A stretch of DNA of 64,000 nucleotides from contig JBEHYT010000008.1 of the NCBI GenBank assembly GCA_048498035.1, positions 1 to 64,000 of the forward strand. The letters are read 5' to 3'. Below, piece after piece: positions 44,180 through 53,296 of this stretch. This stretch comes from CADEDV01 sp048498035 (GTDB lineage Bacteria > Bacteroidota > Bacteroidia > Chitinophagales > Chitinophagaceae). The notes under the pieces were generated by a model that saw only the letters and a list, made by a program, of their open reading frames with translations, was not told the DNA's origin and searched no databases. A program made the translations under genes and the position numbers. How positions within the stretch are numbered: position 1 is the stretch's first letter; each line of letters starts with the position of its first letter.

Positions 44180-44878
44180 ATGCAACATTTTACCAGCAGC
44201 CTTTCCGGCCAGGAATTTCCCGTAAGCGAACGTGTGTCGGGAAAAACGATCCGCAATGGAATCTTAAAGGAAATACAAAAGGATCACCCGGAATTTACGG
44301 ATGACGACAATATAGCCCTCTCAGAAATGAATTATTACAGGCAGCTCTATGTGCAGCACCTACTTTCCCGCGAAGTAGGAACGCTTACAGAACTGGAGCG
44401 GACGGTACTCGATAACATCAACCAGAATCACCTGATTGCCGATGAAGCCAGCGAGATAAAAAACCCGGTTACCCGGGGGCAACTCTGGGCTGACCGGATT
44501 GCCTCTTTTGGTGGAAGCTGGCGCTTTATCGGCATCTTCGGATTCTTCCTGTTTGCCTGGATGCTGTTCAACGTATACAGCCTGCACGACAAAGGATTTG
44601 ATCCCTACCCGTTTATCCTGCTTAACCTGATTCTTTCCTGCCTCGCTGCCGTACAGGCGCCGGTGATCATGATGAGCCAGAACCGGCAGGAAGAAAAAGA
44701 CCGGGATCGTGCCAGGAACGATTATATGGTGAACCTGAAAAGTGAACTGGAGATCCGGATGCTGCATGAAAAAATGGATCATCTTATCATTACCCAACAG
44801 GAAAACCTGCTGGAGATACAGCAGGTGCAGGCAGACATGCTCAAAGAAATTGTAAACCGCCTTCAAACCCGATCCTAA
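44180..44878 (+). CDS. DUF1003-family membrane protein
   Basis: 232 residues. A soluble N-terminal part is followed by ADRIASFGGSWRFIGIFGFFLFAWMLFN, then DKGFDPYPFILLNLILSCLAAVQAPVIMMSQNRQEEKDRDRARNDY, the DUF1003 core with two helices. A helical C-terminal tail follows with LHEKMDHLI and MLKEIVNRL. The family is of unknown function. The start MQHFTSSLSG is chosen over the frame opening at 44150. It lies 10 bp before the large polysaccharide synthase fusion, so both may be on one transcript. Confidence 0.88.
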   Translation: MQHFTSSLSGQEFPVSERVSGKTIRNGILKEIQKDHPEFTDDDNIALSEMNYYRQLYVQHLLSREVGTLTELERTVLDNINQNHLIADEASEIKNPVTRGQLWADRIASFGGSWRFIGIFGFFLFAWMLFNVYSLHDKGFDPYPFILLNLILSCLAAVQAPVIMMSQNRQEEKDRDRARNDYMVNLKSELEIRMLHEKMDHLIITQQENLLEIQQVQADMLKEIVNRLQTRS

Positions 44879-44887
44879 GTAACCTAT

Positions 44888-47800
44888 ATGAACCACACAA
44901 CCAGGCAGGTTTTTCAAACCGAATCCCGTTTACGCTGGCGTACTTTTGTATGGGTGGGCAGGCTGCTCCTATTCTCAATCCTGCTGGCCATCCCCGTTTT
45001 CCTGGTAGCAATGTATCATGGCTTCCGTCCCGGTCTGCCCGTACTGGACCCTCCCGGTGCCACAGTTTCAAAATCCTTTCACCCTGTGGTGCCCAATACG
45101 TTTACCGCGCGTGAACTGAAAAAATATAAAGGCTTCACCCGGTTTCTACAGGCACGCGAACACCTCGATACACTATTAAATAAACATGCCCGACCAACCC
45201 CTTCGCTTGTGCGGGCCGCTTTCTATGTTGACTGGGATCCGCAGTCTTTTTACTCACTACAACAGAATATCGGCAGGCTGAATATGATCGTGCCTGAATG
45301 GCTGTCCATTGATGCAAATACCGGTCACCTTATTTCAAACATTGATACAACAGCATTGTCGCTTATGCGGCAGTCGCATGTTCAGATCATTCCGCTGCTG
45401 AATAACGTAAATCCGAAACTTGGTGTGGGCGAATTTGACGGCAGGTTACTACACCGTGTGCTGCACAACGACAACCTCCGGGCCCAGTTGATCGACTCCA
45501 TTGCGTCCTTCCTGCAGCAGAACCATTTCCAGGGTATCAATATCGATTTTGAAGACCTTGTTGAAAAAAAGAATGAAACGCTGGTAGCATTCCAACAGGA
45601 ACTATACAAGCGATTGCATCCTGCGGGGTTATTGGTGACGCAGGATATTTCTCCGGCAAATGAAGACTTTGACGTTTCAGGGCTTGCCACAAATAACGAC
45701 TACCTGTTCCTGATGGCCTATGATGAACATTATGCGGAAAGTACGCCAGGTCCCATCAGCAGCCAGGAATGGATTGAAAAAGTGCTGGATGAAACCGCAA
45801 AAGACATTCCGTCAAAAAAGATTATTCTTTGTATTGCAGGTTATGGCTACGACTGGCCTGAAGGCGATGCAGGTGAAACGCTTACCTACCAGGAAGCGCT
45901 TGCCAATGCAGAACAGTATAATACTACAATTGATTTTGATAACAATAGCTACAACAATTCATACAGCTATACAGACGGAGATAGTACGGTGCATCACGTT
46001 TATTTCACCGACGCCGCCACTAATTTCAACACGCTTCGCTTTTCTGATGAATACGGTACTGCCGGAACCGCCCTCTGGCGGTTAGGAAGTGAAGACCCCC
46101 GTCTCTGGAAATTCTATAACCGTTCGCTCGACAATGCCCATTTTTCCCGGAAGCCTTTTGATTTTTCAAAACTGGAAGCAACTGATATCAGTACTGCCAA
46201 GCCCGATTATATTGGAGACGGGGAAATACTGAACGTAGTCACCGAGCCACGTGCCGGGCATATCCGCGTTCAGACAGACAGCACCGACGGTGTCATCTCC
46301 GAACAGCAATATGAAACATTACCTACACGGTATGTGATCCGGAAATACGGAACGGTAAACAAACAGGTTGTACTTACGTTTGATGATGGGCCGGATCCCG
46401 AGTACACTCCTGAAGTACTGGATATTCTGAAAAAAGAAAAAGTGCCCGCAGCATTCTTTATTGTGGGCGTACAGGGTGAACAGAATTTACCGCTGGTAGA
46501 ACGCATCTACCGGGAAGGTCATGAGATCGGGAACCATACATTTACCCATCCGAACATGGCTATTGTAACGCGAGACCGTGCATTGGCCGAGATGGAAACC
46601 ACGCGGCTGCTGATTGAAGCGGTGACGGGGCATAGCACGGTTCTTTTCCGTGCACCTTATAATGCAGATGCCGAACCGACCACGGAAACCGAATTAAAAC
46701 CGGTAGCGCTGAGTAAAAAAAATAATTACTATACTGTTGGAGAAAGTATTGACCCCGAAGATTGGGAGCGCGGCATTTCAGCCGACACCATCTATGAACG
46801 GGTGATCCGCCAGTACGAAGCCAACCCTGAGAAAGGAATTATCCTGTTGCACGATGCTGGTGGTGACCGCGCTGCAACGGTAGCTGCATTGCCGAGAATT
46901 ATCCATTATTTCAAATCAAAGGGAATTGCATTTACCACTGTTTCGAATCTTTTGCATACAAAACGGGATACGGTGATGCCACCGGTGCATGATGCGTGGT
47001 TACAACTGGATGGCGGTATCTTTCGTTTTGGATACTGGCTGGGATTATTTCTTTCGATTGCATTCTGGATAGCGATCTTCCTGGGTTTGGGGCGCATTGT
47101 GCTTATGGGTGTTATGGCAGCAATCCAACAACGACGTGACCGTAAAAATCGCCAACTATATGCAGCCCCATTCACCACCACGCCCCTCGTTAGCATCATT
47201 GTGCCGGCTTACAACGAAGAATTGAATGCAGTAAATACGATTCAAACCTTGCTGCAACAGGATTATCCAAACTGTGAGATCATCTTTGTTGACGACGGTT
47301 CGTCCGATCAAACCTTCCAGGTAGTTCGTGCGGCTTTTGAAACGAACTCCCTGGTGCGCGTGCTTACCAAAACAAATGGAGGCAAGGCATCAGCGCTCAA
47401 TACTGGCATTTCAGTTTCACAGGCAGACTATGTAGTTTGTATTGATGCAGACACCCAACTGCTACCCAACGCCGTAAGCCGCCTGATGAAAAAAATGCTA
47501 CTTTCTTCCGGTAAACGTCAAACAGGCGCCGTTGCCGGCAATGTAAAAGTGGGCAATCAGCGAACACTGCTTACCAAATGGCAAAGTATTGAATACACGA
47601 CCTCGCAAAACTTTGATCGGCGCGCATTTGACCTGGTGAATGGAATTACCGTTGTGCCCGGCGCTATTGGCGCATTCCGGAAAGAAGCAATTCAACAGGC
47701 GGGTGGTTTTACCACAGATACACTTGCGGAAGATTGCGACCTGACCATCCGCATCCTGCGAAGCGGGTACCGGGTGCTGAACTGTACGGAAGCAGTTGCG

Positions 47801-48280
47801 GTAACCGAAGCACCGGAAACATTACAGCAATTTATGAAACAACGTTTCCGCTGGAGCTATGGCATTATGCAAACATTCTGGAAACATCGTGACGCCTGTT
47901 TCAACCCGCGATACCGTGGGCTGGGTATGATTGCGCTGCCGAATGTATTGCTCTTCCAGATTCTACTGCCATTACTGGCGCCTCTTGCAGACCTGGTACT
48001 CGTGCTGAGCCTGTTTTGGAACCGGCATGACCCGCATAGTCTTGCCAAGATTAGTTTCTATTACGGTTTGTTCCTGCTGGTAGATGTACTGGTTAGTCTT
48101 ATTGCCTTCGCATTTGAAAAGGAAAAATTCAATAAACTAATCTGGCTCATTCCACAGCGTTTTGTATACCGACAGCTCATGTATGTGATCCTTTTCAAAT
48201 CCCTGCGAAAAGCCATCAAAGGCGAAACACAGGGATGGGGTACGCTTCGCAGAACGGGGAATGTGCGCATGGCGCAATAA
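44888..48280 (+). CDS. GH18 / polysaccharide deacetylase / GT2 three-domain fusion
   Basis: 1130 residues. One membrane helix (about 18-40), then an exported GH18-like domain (about 90-420) whose catalytic loop GINIDFEDL carries Glu222. Next is a NodB deacetylase (about 490-690) with Asp499-Asp500 in TFDDGPD and His550/His554 in HTFTH. A helix near 710-740 brings the chain back to the cytosol for a processive GT2 domain: VPAYNEE, Asp802-Asp803, DAD 853-855, EDCD 948-951, QRFRW 985-989, and three or four terminal helices. The combination equals PgaB plus PgaC of poly-beta-1,6-GlcNAc synthesis in one chain, suggesting synthesis, partial deacetylation and trimming of an amino-sugar polymer. The product is inferred. 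Confidence 0.9.
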   Translation: MNHTTRQVFQTESRLRWRTFVWVGRLLLFSILLAIPVFLVAMYHGFRPGLPVLDPPGATVSKSFHPVVPNTFTARELKKYKGFTRFLQAREHLDTLLNKHARPTPSLVRAAFYVDWDPQSFYSLQQNIGRLNMIVPEWLSIDANTGHLISNIDTTALSLMRQSHVQIIPLLNNVNPKLGVGEFDGRLLHRVLHNDNLRAQLIDSIASFLQQNHFQGINIDFEDLVEKKNETLVAFQQELYKRLHPAGLLVTQDISPANEDFDVSGLATNNDYLFLMAYDEHYAESTPGPISSQEWIEKVLDETAKDIPSKKIILCIAGYGYDWPEGDAGETLTYQEALANAEQYNTTIDFDNNSYNNSYSYTDGDSTVHHVYFTDAATNFNTLRFSDEYGTAGTALWRLGSEDPRLWKFYNRSLDNAHFSRKPFDFSKLEATDISTAKPDYIGDGEILNVVTEPRAGHIRVQTDSTDGVISEQQYETLPTRYVIRKYGTVNKQVVLTFDDGPDPEYTPEVLDILKKEKVPAAFFIVGVQGEQNLPLVERIYREGHEIGNHTFTHPNMAIVTRDRALAEMETTRLLIEAVTGHSTVLFRAPYNADAEPTTETELKPVALSKKNNYYTVGESIDPEDWERGISADTIYERVIRQYEANPEKGIILLHDAGGDRAATVAALPRIIHYFKSKGIAFTTVSNLLHTKRDTVMPPVHDAWLQLDGGIFRFGYWLGLFLSIAFWIAIFLGLGRIVLMGVMAAIQQRRDRKNRQLYAAPFTTTPLVSIIVPAYNEELNAVNTIQTLLQQDYPNCEIIFVDDGSSDQTFQVVRAAFETNSLVRVLTKTNGGKASALNTGISVSQADYVVCIDADTQLLPNAVSRLMKKMLLSSGKRQTGAVAGNVKVGNQRTLLTKWQSIEYTTSQNFDRRAFDLVNGITVVPGAIGAFRKEAIQQAGGFTTDTLAEDCDLTIRILRSGYRVLNCTEAVAVTEAPETLQQFMKQRFRWSYGIMQTFWKHRDACFNPRYRGLGMIALPNVLLFQILLPLLAPLADLVLVLSLFWNRHDPHSLAKISFYYGLFLLVDVLVSLIAFAFEKEKFNKLIWLIPQRFVYRQLMYVILFKSLRKAIKGETQGWGTLRRTGNVRMAQ

Positions 48281-48379
48281 AACAATCCAGTCATCGTTGA
48301 AAAACCACAGGCGAAAAAATGGTTCGGTAAAGATTTTTTACGAACATTGCGGCAATTCAACTGATCCAAACAACAAAAT

Positions 48380-49342
48380 TTGCGCATAGCCCCGATTGTA
48401 ATTGTTCTTTTAACCGCAGCCAAACTGGTACAGGCACAACCTGCGGCAGATACCAATTACATAAAAAAATTCCGGCATAATAATACGCTGGAATTTACAA
48501 CCGGGTACTATGGAACACGGTTTCAGTTCTATGCAAATGGAAACCGTAAACCGGGCTTTCAACTTGCTGCCAACAGTAGCGCTTATGTTGGCGTAAGCCT
48601 GGACTATAACTGGCTTACGCTCCGTTATTCCACCGCATTTCCCGGCACCAGCCTTGATGAACGTACCGAGCTTGAATACACGGGGCTTGCCTTCAATTTC
48701 GGTTATCACCAATTTCGCTTTCATCCGTTTTACGACAGCTATAACGGCTTGCTAATACCCCGAACCGGTGGAGGATTTGAGCCTTTTAAAAATATTCGCT
48801 TTCGCGATGCCGGGGTTGATATCTACTGGTTCGGAAATCCTGCTCAATTTTCTGCCGCTGCGGCACATTCTTTTTCAAAGCAGCAGGTAAGGTCTGCTGG
48901 CGCACCGGTGCTTATCATAACACCGCTATGGCAAAAGATAAACTGGGTAAACCCAAACCCTGCATTGATCGGCGATTCGGTTACGTATCATCTGCTGGCT
49001 TCTAACCCGGAATGGTTTTCACTAACGATGAATGGGGGTTACTGCTACACATTTAGTTTTGAAAATGGTAAATGGCTGATCTCGCCGGCAGCTGCATTGG
49101 GTGGTGGTCTGCTGCGGGAAACCGATCACCCGGACCAGCACCTTCAGCCAGTTACCGCCCTGGAAGGATGGGTTTCCGCCGGCTACAATGGAAAGCGATA
49201 CTATTGCTATCTCTCGGCAAGCTGGAGCAAACGACAAAGCCGACTCCTGGTACGAAGAATGGACCAGGGCGATTATAATATTTCTATCACTGCAGGATTT
49301 CGTTTTGCCGGCCTCGGCAAAAAAATACTGGGCATCTTATAA
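48380..49342 (+). CDS. DUF4421-family outer-membrane barrel-like protein
   Basis: 320 residues with a signal peptide (IAPIVIVLLTAAKLVQAQP). The body alternates beta strands with many aromatic residues, typical of an outer-membrane barrel. LEFTTGYYGTRFQFY, YVGVSLDYNWLTLRYS and FNFGYHQFRFHPFYDSYNGLLI match DUF4421. The only start upstream of the signal sequence is a TTG at 48380. Lying directly after the polysaccharide synthase fusion, it could be the outer-membrane partner for that polymer, an inference from position alone. Confidence 0.75.
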   Translation: MRIAPIVIVLLTAAKLVQAQPAADTNYIKKFRHNNTLEFTTGYYGTRFQFYANGNRKPGFQLAANSSAYVGVSLDYNWLTLRYSTAFPGTSLDERTELEYTGLAFNFGYHQFRFHPFYDSYNGLLIPRTGGGFEPFKNIRFRDAGVDIYWFGNPAQFSAAAAHSFSKQQVRSAGAPVLIITPLWQKINWVNPNPALIGDSVTYHLLASNPEWFSLTMNGGYCYTFSFENGKWLISPAAALGGGLLRETDHPDQHLQPVTALEGWVSAGYNGKRYYCYLSASWSKRQSRLLVRRMDQGDYNISITAGFRFAGLGKKILGIL

Positions 49343-49504
49343 TTCTCATTTCCCGATTCGATTTATTCACGTAAAGCCAGTCGACGCATTTTCCCAAACA
49401 GGCGATTGGTTGTCCGCATTCACCGATTCTCACTGGGAGAAGCATGTGAAGCAGCCGTATGTTTGAATCGGCATCCGGCAACAGGCTGCCGAAAAACAAT
49501 CAAT

Positions 49505-50089
49505 ATGAAAAAGATAATCTTCCTTACATCAGCCCTGGCTCTTACGGGCTATATCGTGCAGGCACAGGAAAGCCTTGCCGCGGTTCACAGCAATGAACAA
49601 ATGCTTACGAAGCAGGAAACCTCGCTGCGGAGGGAAAAACGAGAAGACCGGAAAGAAGTGCGTGAGCTCCGGAATGACGAAGTAAACTACTATTCCAAGG
49701 AACAATTTTTCCGCGACTTCGGAAATGTTCAGGTGCTCAGTTGGAAACGGGAAAACAATTTTGACGTAGCCACCTTCCGGTCAGACAACGGATTGAAGTC
49801 TGCCTATTATGACGCACACAGTGAACTGGTGGGAACAACGCAACACAAAACGTTCGCCGACCTGCCAGCTGAAGCCAGGAAATATATCAACCGTGAGTAT
49901 TCCTCTTATGCTGCCGGACCGGCTATTTTCTTTGACGACAATGAAGCCAACGCAACTGACATGGCGTTATACGGACAATCATTTGATGATGCCGACAACT
50001 ATTTTATTGAGTTGTACAACGGGAAAAAGCGAATTGTATTGCAGGCAGACCCTGCCGGCAATGTAAGCTTCTTCAAACAGCTTTACTGA
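49505..50089 (+). CDS. Secreted protein of unknown function
   Basis: 194 residues with a signal peptide (MKKIIFLTSALALTGYIVQAQ). The mature start is a highly charged helix (TKQETSLRREKREDRKEVRELRNDEV), followed by a compact domain in which FGNVQVLSWKRENNFDVATFRSDNGLKSAYYDAHSELVGTTQ resembles the PepSY-like or BLIP-like small periplasmic domains of Bacteroidota. The start at 49505 is the only one that places the signal peptide at the N-terminus. A hairpin terminator follows. Confidence 0.75.
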   Translation: MKKIIFLTSALALTGYIVQAQESLAAVHSNEQMLTKQETSLRREKREDRKEVRELRNDEVNYYSKEQFFRDFGNVQVLSWKRENNFDVATFRSDNGLKSAYYDAHSELVGTTQHKTFADLPAEARKYINREYSSYAAGPAIFFDDNEANATDMALYGQSFDDADNYFIELYNGKKRIVLQADPAGNVSFFKQLY

Positions 50090-50108
50090 TCTGGGGATCG
50101 TGTGGTGG

Positions 50109-50135
50109 AAAGCCCCTGCCGTTGGCGGGGGCTTT
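50109..50135. terminator. Hairpin between convergent genes
   Basis: AAAGCCCC and GGGGCTTT with inner pairs form a 12-bp stem. It overlaps the stop codon of mgtC at 50134 and could end transcription from the left. Confidence 0.7.
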
Positions 50136-50763
50136 AGTATTCAAAGCGTATTATCGCTGGGTTTTCCATCATCTTTTCAACAAACGCGCGATGCGCTGCT
50201 GCCCGTCCATGTACCGTCCAGCGCAACTGTAGCCGTCCCTCATCCTTCACCTGCCCGATTAAGCTATAATGAAGATGATGGTCGCGCAGGTAAGATTCTA
50301 TCTCAGCCAGCGCCGTTGCTGTGTAAGTACAGGTAACCTGGTAAACATGTGTCTGATTCCAGTTATCTACACCCCGCTCAAAATATCGAAGTACCACTAG
50401 TACAGCCAGGATTAGTGTACTGGCAATAGCCGCGGTAAAATAGCGGCCGGCGCCGATACCCATCCCCACGGCTGCTACTGCCCAAATTGTAGCCGCCGTC
50501 GTAATGCCATCCACGCGTTTTTCACCACGGAAGATTACCCCCGCCCCCAGGAAACCAATTCCTGTTACAATGTTGGACGCAATCCGGTCAGGATTATCAT
50601 CTCCGCCGATATAAACAGACATTATTGTAAAAAAACAGGCGCCGATGGAGATCATGATCATCGTGCGAAAGCCCGCCGATTTACTGCGGTATTCGCGTTC
50701 TGCGCCTACAAGTCCGCCCCAAAGGGCGGCAAGTAAAAAACGTACCAGGATTTCATATTCCAT
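50134..50763 (-). CDS. MgtC/SapB-family inner-membrane protein
   Basis: 209 residues. Four or five helices carry the family core: FLLAALWGGLVGAEREYRSKSAGFRTMIMISIGACFFTIMS and ASNIVTGIGFLGAGVIFRGEKRVDGITTAATIWAVAAVGMGIGAG. A small cytosolic ACT-like C-terminal domain follows (VYQVTCTYTATALAEIESYL). MgtC proteins influence Mg homeostasis, membrane potential and ATP synthase in pathogens; the role here is unknown. The start MEYEIL is chosen, as the frame to 50931 adds a non-membrane stretch overlapping the htrA region. Confidence 0.9.
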   Translation of the reverse strand: MEYEILVRFLLAALWGGLVGAEREYRSKSAGFRTMIMISIGACFFTIMSVYIGGDDNPDRIASNIVTGIGFLGAGVIFRGEKRVDGITTAATIWAVAAVGMGIGAGRYFTAAIASTLILAVLVVLRYFERGVDNWNQTHVYQVTCTYTATALAEIESYLRDHHLHYSLIGQVKDEGRLQLRWTVHGRAAAHRAFVEKMMENPAIIRFEY

Positions 50764-50820
50764 ATAAACTATTTTTTGCCGCAGCTTAAAGCTACTAAAC
50801 GACGGCGACTCCTGGAACAC

Positions 50821-50838
50821 CGACAGTTTTTGCCCGTT
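50821..50838 (+). promoter_or_regulatory. Shared GTTTTTGCCC element, copy C
   Basis: The core GTTTTTGCCC (50826-50835), preceded by CGACA as in copy B, lies 105 nt before the htrA start. A TTTACA-TCCC-TGTAAA repeat (50863-50878) follows in the same leader. Confidence 0.4.
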
Positions 50839-50930
50839 GAACGACTGGAGAACAAAACAGCCTTTACATCCCTGTAAATTGAGATAAAGACTTCCCGAAT
50901 ACAGTTTATTCACGTTAAAACCGAACAGCA

Positions 50931-52433
50931 ATGAAAACGAAATTGAACATACTTCTGGTGGCTGTGCTGGCCCTGGCGGGCGTTAGCGGCTATACGTTGT
51001 ATAAAAGCAATGAAAAAGTTACAAATAGTATTCTTGATGAACAACATGCGCCGGTAATGAAAACGGGGTTTTCAGACATTAACCCGGTGCCCGTGGATTT
51101 TCAAAAAGCAGCGGAAAACAGTGTTGCCTCCGTTGTGCACATTCAAACGGTTACAAAAGGGAATCGGGTAAGTATGCGGCAATCGCCCGATCAGCAGGAT
51201 CCGTTTGGCGGCATGTTTCCAAATGATGACCTTTTTAAACATTTTTTTGGCGGTGGTGGATCGGGTATCCAGCCTGACCAGCGGGCTTCAGGTTCCGGTG
51301 TTATCATCAGCAGTGATGGTTATATTGTTACCAACAACCACGTTGTGGATGGCGCAACAGATCTGACGGTGACGCTCAACGATCGCAAGAACTATAAAGC
51401 TATGGTAGTGGGTACTGATCCCAATACCGACCTGGCGCTGATAAAAATTGATGGGAAAGATCTACCTGTAATGCCGGTTGGTAATTCAGACAATGTACAC
51501 CTGGGAGAATGGGTATTGGCAATTGGTTACCCGTTAAACCTGGACGTGACCGTAACCCAGGGCATCGTAAGTGCGAAGAGCCGCAGCATTGGAATCAACA
51601 CGCAGGGTGCTGCGCCGGTTGAATCTTTTATTCAGACTGATGCGGCAGTAAATCCCGGCAGCAGCGGTGGTGCATTGATCAATGCCAATGGAGAACTGAT
51701 CGGCATCAACGCTGCTATTGCGTCGCCAACGGGTGCCTATGCGGGGTACGCTTATGCTATTCCATCCAACCTGATGAAGAAAGTGATGGCAGACATCATG
51801 AAATTTGGCAAGGTGCAGCGTGGTTACCTGGGCATTAGCATGGCACCGGAAAACCTGGATGATGTGAAAAAGAAAGAGCTCGGCATAAATGACGATCTGA
51901 ATGCCGTGTGGGTAATGGAAACCGACCCAACCGGTGCGGCAGCGCAGGCCGGTATTCAAAAAGGCGATGCTATTACAAAAGTAAATGGCGTTGCAATAAG
52001 CACTCCATCTCAACTAAGTGAACAAATAGCCCGGTTGAAACCCGGTGACGCCGTAACCATTACCTATCTCCGTGGAGGAACGGAACGCACCGCAACAGCA
52101 GTATTGAAAAGTACGCAAGGCACTTATGCAAGCCAGCAGGCGGCAATGCTGGAATCGCTGGGCGCAACCTTTGAACCTGTTAGCAAGGCAGATGCAGCCC
52201 GTCTTAAAATTCCGGGAGGGGTTAAAGTAACCGGCCTGAAAGACGGCGTACTGAGTGATCAGACAAATATGCGTGAAGGGTTTGTGATCACGAAGGTAGG
52301 CGGCATTGCAGTAAAGAATGTAGATGAATTAAAGGCTGCATTGGATAAACAGGACGGCAACTTCCAGGTAGAGGGCGTTTACCCGGGAACTGAAGGAACC
52401 TATTATTACGGAATTAACGACTTTCGTAAATAA
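50931..52433 (+). CDS. htrA: DegP/HtrA-family serine protease
   Basis: 500 residues, periplasmic, anchored or exported by an N-terminal helix (ILLVAVLALAGVSGYTLY). Trypsin-like domain with His137 (VTNNHVVDGA), Asp167 (NTDLALIKID) and Ser245 (NPGSSGGALIN). Two PDZ domains follow (RGYLGISMAPENL ... about 310-400, and a second from about 410). This is the usual Do-type layout for envelope protein quality control. It is likely under envelope-stress control; the leader contains a copy of the shared GTTTTTGCCC element. Confidence 0.96.
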   Translation: MKTKLNILLVAVLALAGVSGYTLYKSNEKVTNSILDEQHAPVMKTGFSDINPVPVDFQKAAENSVASVVHIQTVTKGNRVSMRQSPDQQDPFGGMFPNDDLFKHFFGGGGSGIQPDQRASGSGVIISSDGYIVTNNHVVDGATDLTVTLNDRKNYKAMVVGTDPNTDLALIKIDGKDLPVMPVGNSDNVHLGEWVLAIGYPLNLDVTVTQGIVSAKSRSIGINTQGAAPVESFIQTDAAVNPGSSGGALINANGELIGINAAIASPTGAYAGYAYAIPSNLMKKVMADIMKFGKVQRGYLGISMAPENLDDVKKKELGINDDLNAVWVMETDPTGAAAQAGIQKGDAITKVNGVAISTPSQLSEQIARLKPGDAVTITYLRGGTERTATAVLKSTQGTYASQQAAMLESLGATFEPVSKADAARLKIPGGVKVTGLKDGVLSDQTNMREGFVITKVGGIAVKNVDELKAALDKQDGNFQVEGVYPGTEGTYYYGINDFRK

Positions 52434-52448
52434 AAGAGACATGCATTG

Positions 52449-52480
52449 AAAAGCCGGACCCACCTGGGCTCCGGCTTTTT
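52449..52480 (+). terminator. Intrinsic terminator after htrA
   Basis: AAAAGCCGGA and TCCGGCTTTT with an inner CCCA/TGGG pairing, then a T-run. It insulates htrA from the SatD operon. Confidence 0.93.
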
Positions 52481-52567
52481 CTCTTATATAAGCCGGGTAA
52501 AATAACGGCAGTGTTACCAGCAAAGCAATCCTTATGCAAATGATTACCAAGAAAGTATTTCAATATT

Positions 52568-52654
52568 AAATTAGCTATTTTATGCTAATTTTTATATTTA
52601 TAGCATTATTTAGCTAATATTTTAAAAATTAGCATTTTTTAGCTAATTTTGAAA
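52568..52654 (+). promoter_or_regulatory. Triple 29-bp operator array upstream of the SatD-DUF3307 operon
   Basis: Three imperfect 29-bp direct repeats, each carrying an inverted repeat ATTAGC-N8-GCTAAT (52570-52589; 52599-52618 with first arm TATAGC; 52628-52647). GC centres fall at a constant 10 bp within and 29 bp between units. The third copy ends at the TTG at 52649, so the ATG at 52670 is favoured as the start of the next gene. Confidence 0.8.
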
Positions 52655-52669
52655 AAAAGGAACCTGTGT

Positions 52670-53296
52670 ATGCCAATCGCCACAATCATTACAGCCGATA
52701 TTGTAAACTCCACGTTGCTTGAAAAAAAGCAACGAACAGAGTTATTCAAATCAATTGAAAAAATGGTAACACCTTACAGGTATGACTTTTATCGGGGCGA
52801 CAGTTTCCAGGTGTTTTTAAAAGACAATGAAGCTGCGCTGGAGCTCTGTCTAAAACTCAGATTGCTGGGCAAAAAGCAGAATAAAAACCGGAAATCGGAC
52901 ATGGACATACGAATAGCAGTCGGTATTGGAGCGGTAAAATCCGCCGTTAAGGATATCAGACAAGCTACTGACGCGCCTTTTGTTCTTTCAGGCCGGATGT
53001 TGGACGCCATGCAAAATTCATCCGAGCGGCTCCGGATGGTAACTTCTTCCGAAAACACTAATGAGGTTCTCGAATTGATCAGCCGCTTTACGGATTATAT
53101 CTTCAAGGGAATAACCTCCCGTCAGGCCGCAGTACTGCTGGAATTATTACAGGGCAGCAAACAAAAAGAAGTGGCAAAAAAGCTAAAAAAATCCCAGGTT
53201 ACGATCAGTCGCCAGGCGCATGCCGCAGGCTGGAATGAAATTGAATTCCTGCTAAACCACTATAAAAACACAATTTCAAAGTATATTGCCAAATGA
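52670..53296 (+). CDS. SatD-like protein: cyclase-like domain fused to a helix-turn-helix
   Basis: 208 residues, soluble. The N-terminus TADIVNST (Asp10), then YRGDSFQVFL (Asp44), MDIRIAVGIGAV (about 78-88) and DAPFVLSGRML (about 101-111) follow the order of class III nucleotide cyclase motifs. Both metal aspartates are present, but the usual substrate Asn is not. A C-terminal HTH (KEVAKKLKKSQVTISRQAHAAGW, 166-188) suggests DNA binding. Overall it matches the SatD family, of unknown function. It overlaps the next gene by 4 bp (ATGA) and is preceded by three symmetric operators, so autoregulation is likely. Confidence 0.75.
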   Translation: MPIATIITADIVNSTLLEKKQRTELFKSIEKMVTPYRYDFYRGDSFQVFLKDNEAALELCLKLRLLGKKQNKNRKSDMDIRIAVGIGAVKSAVKDIRQATDAPFVLSGRMLDAMQNSSERLRMVTSSENTNEVLELISRFTDYIFKGITSRQAAVLLELLQGSKQKEVAKKLKKSQVTISRQAHAAGWNEIEFLLNHYKNTISKYIAK

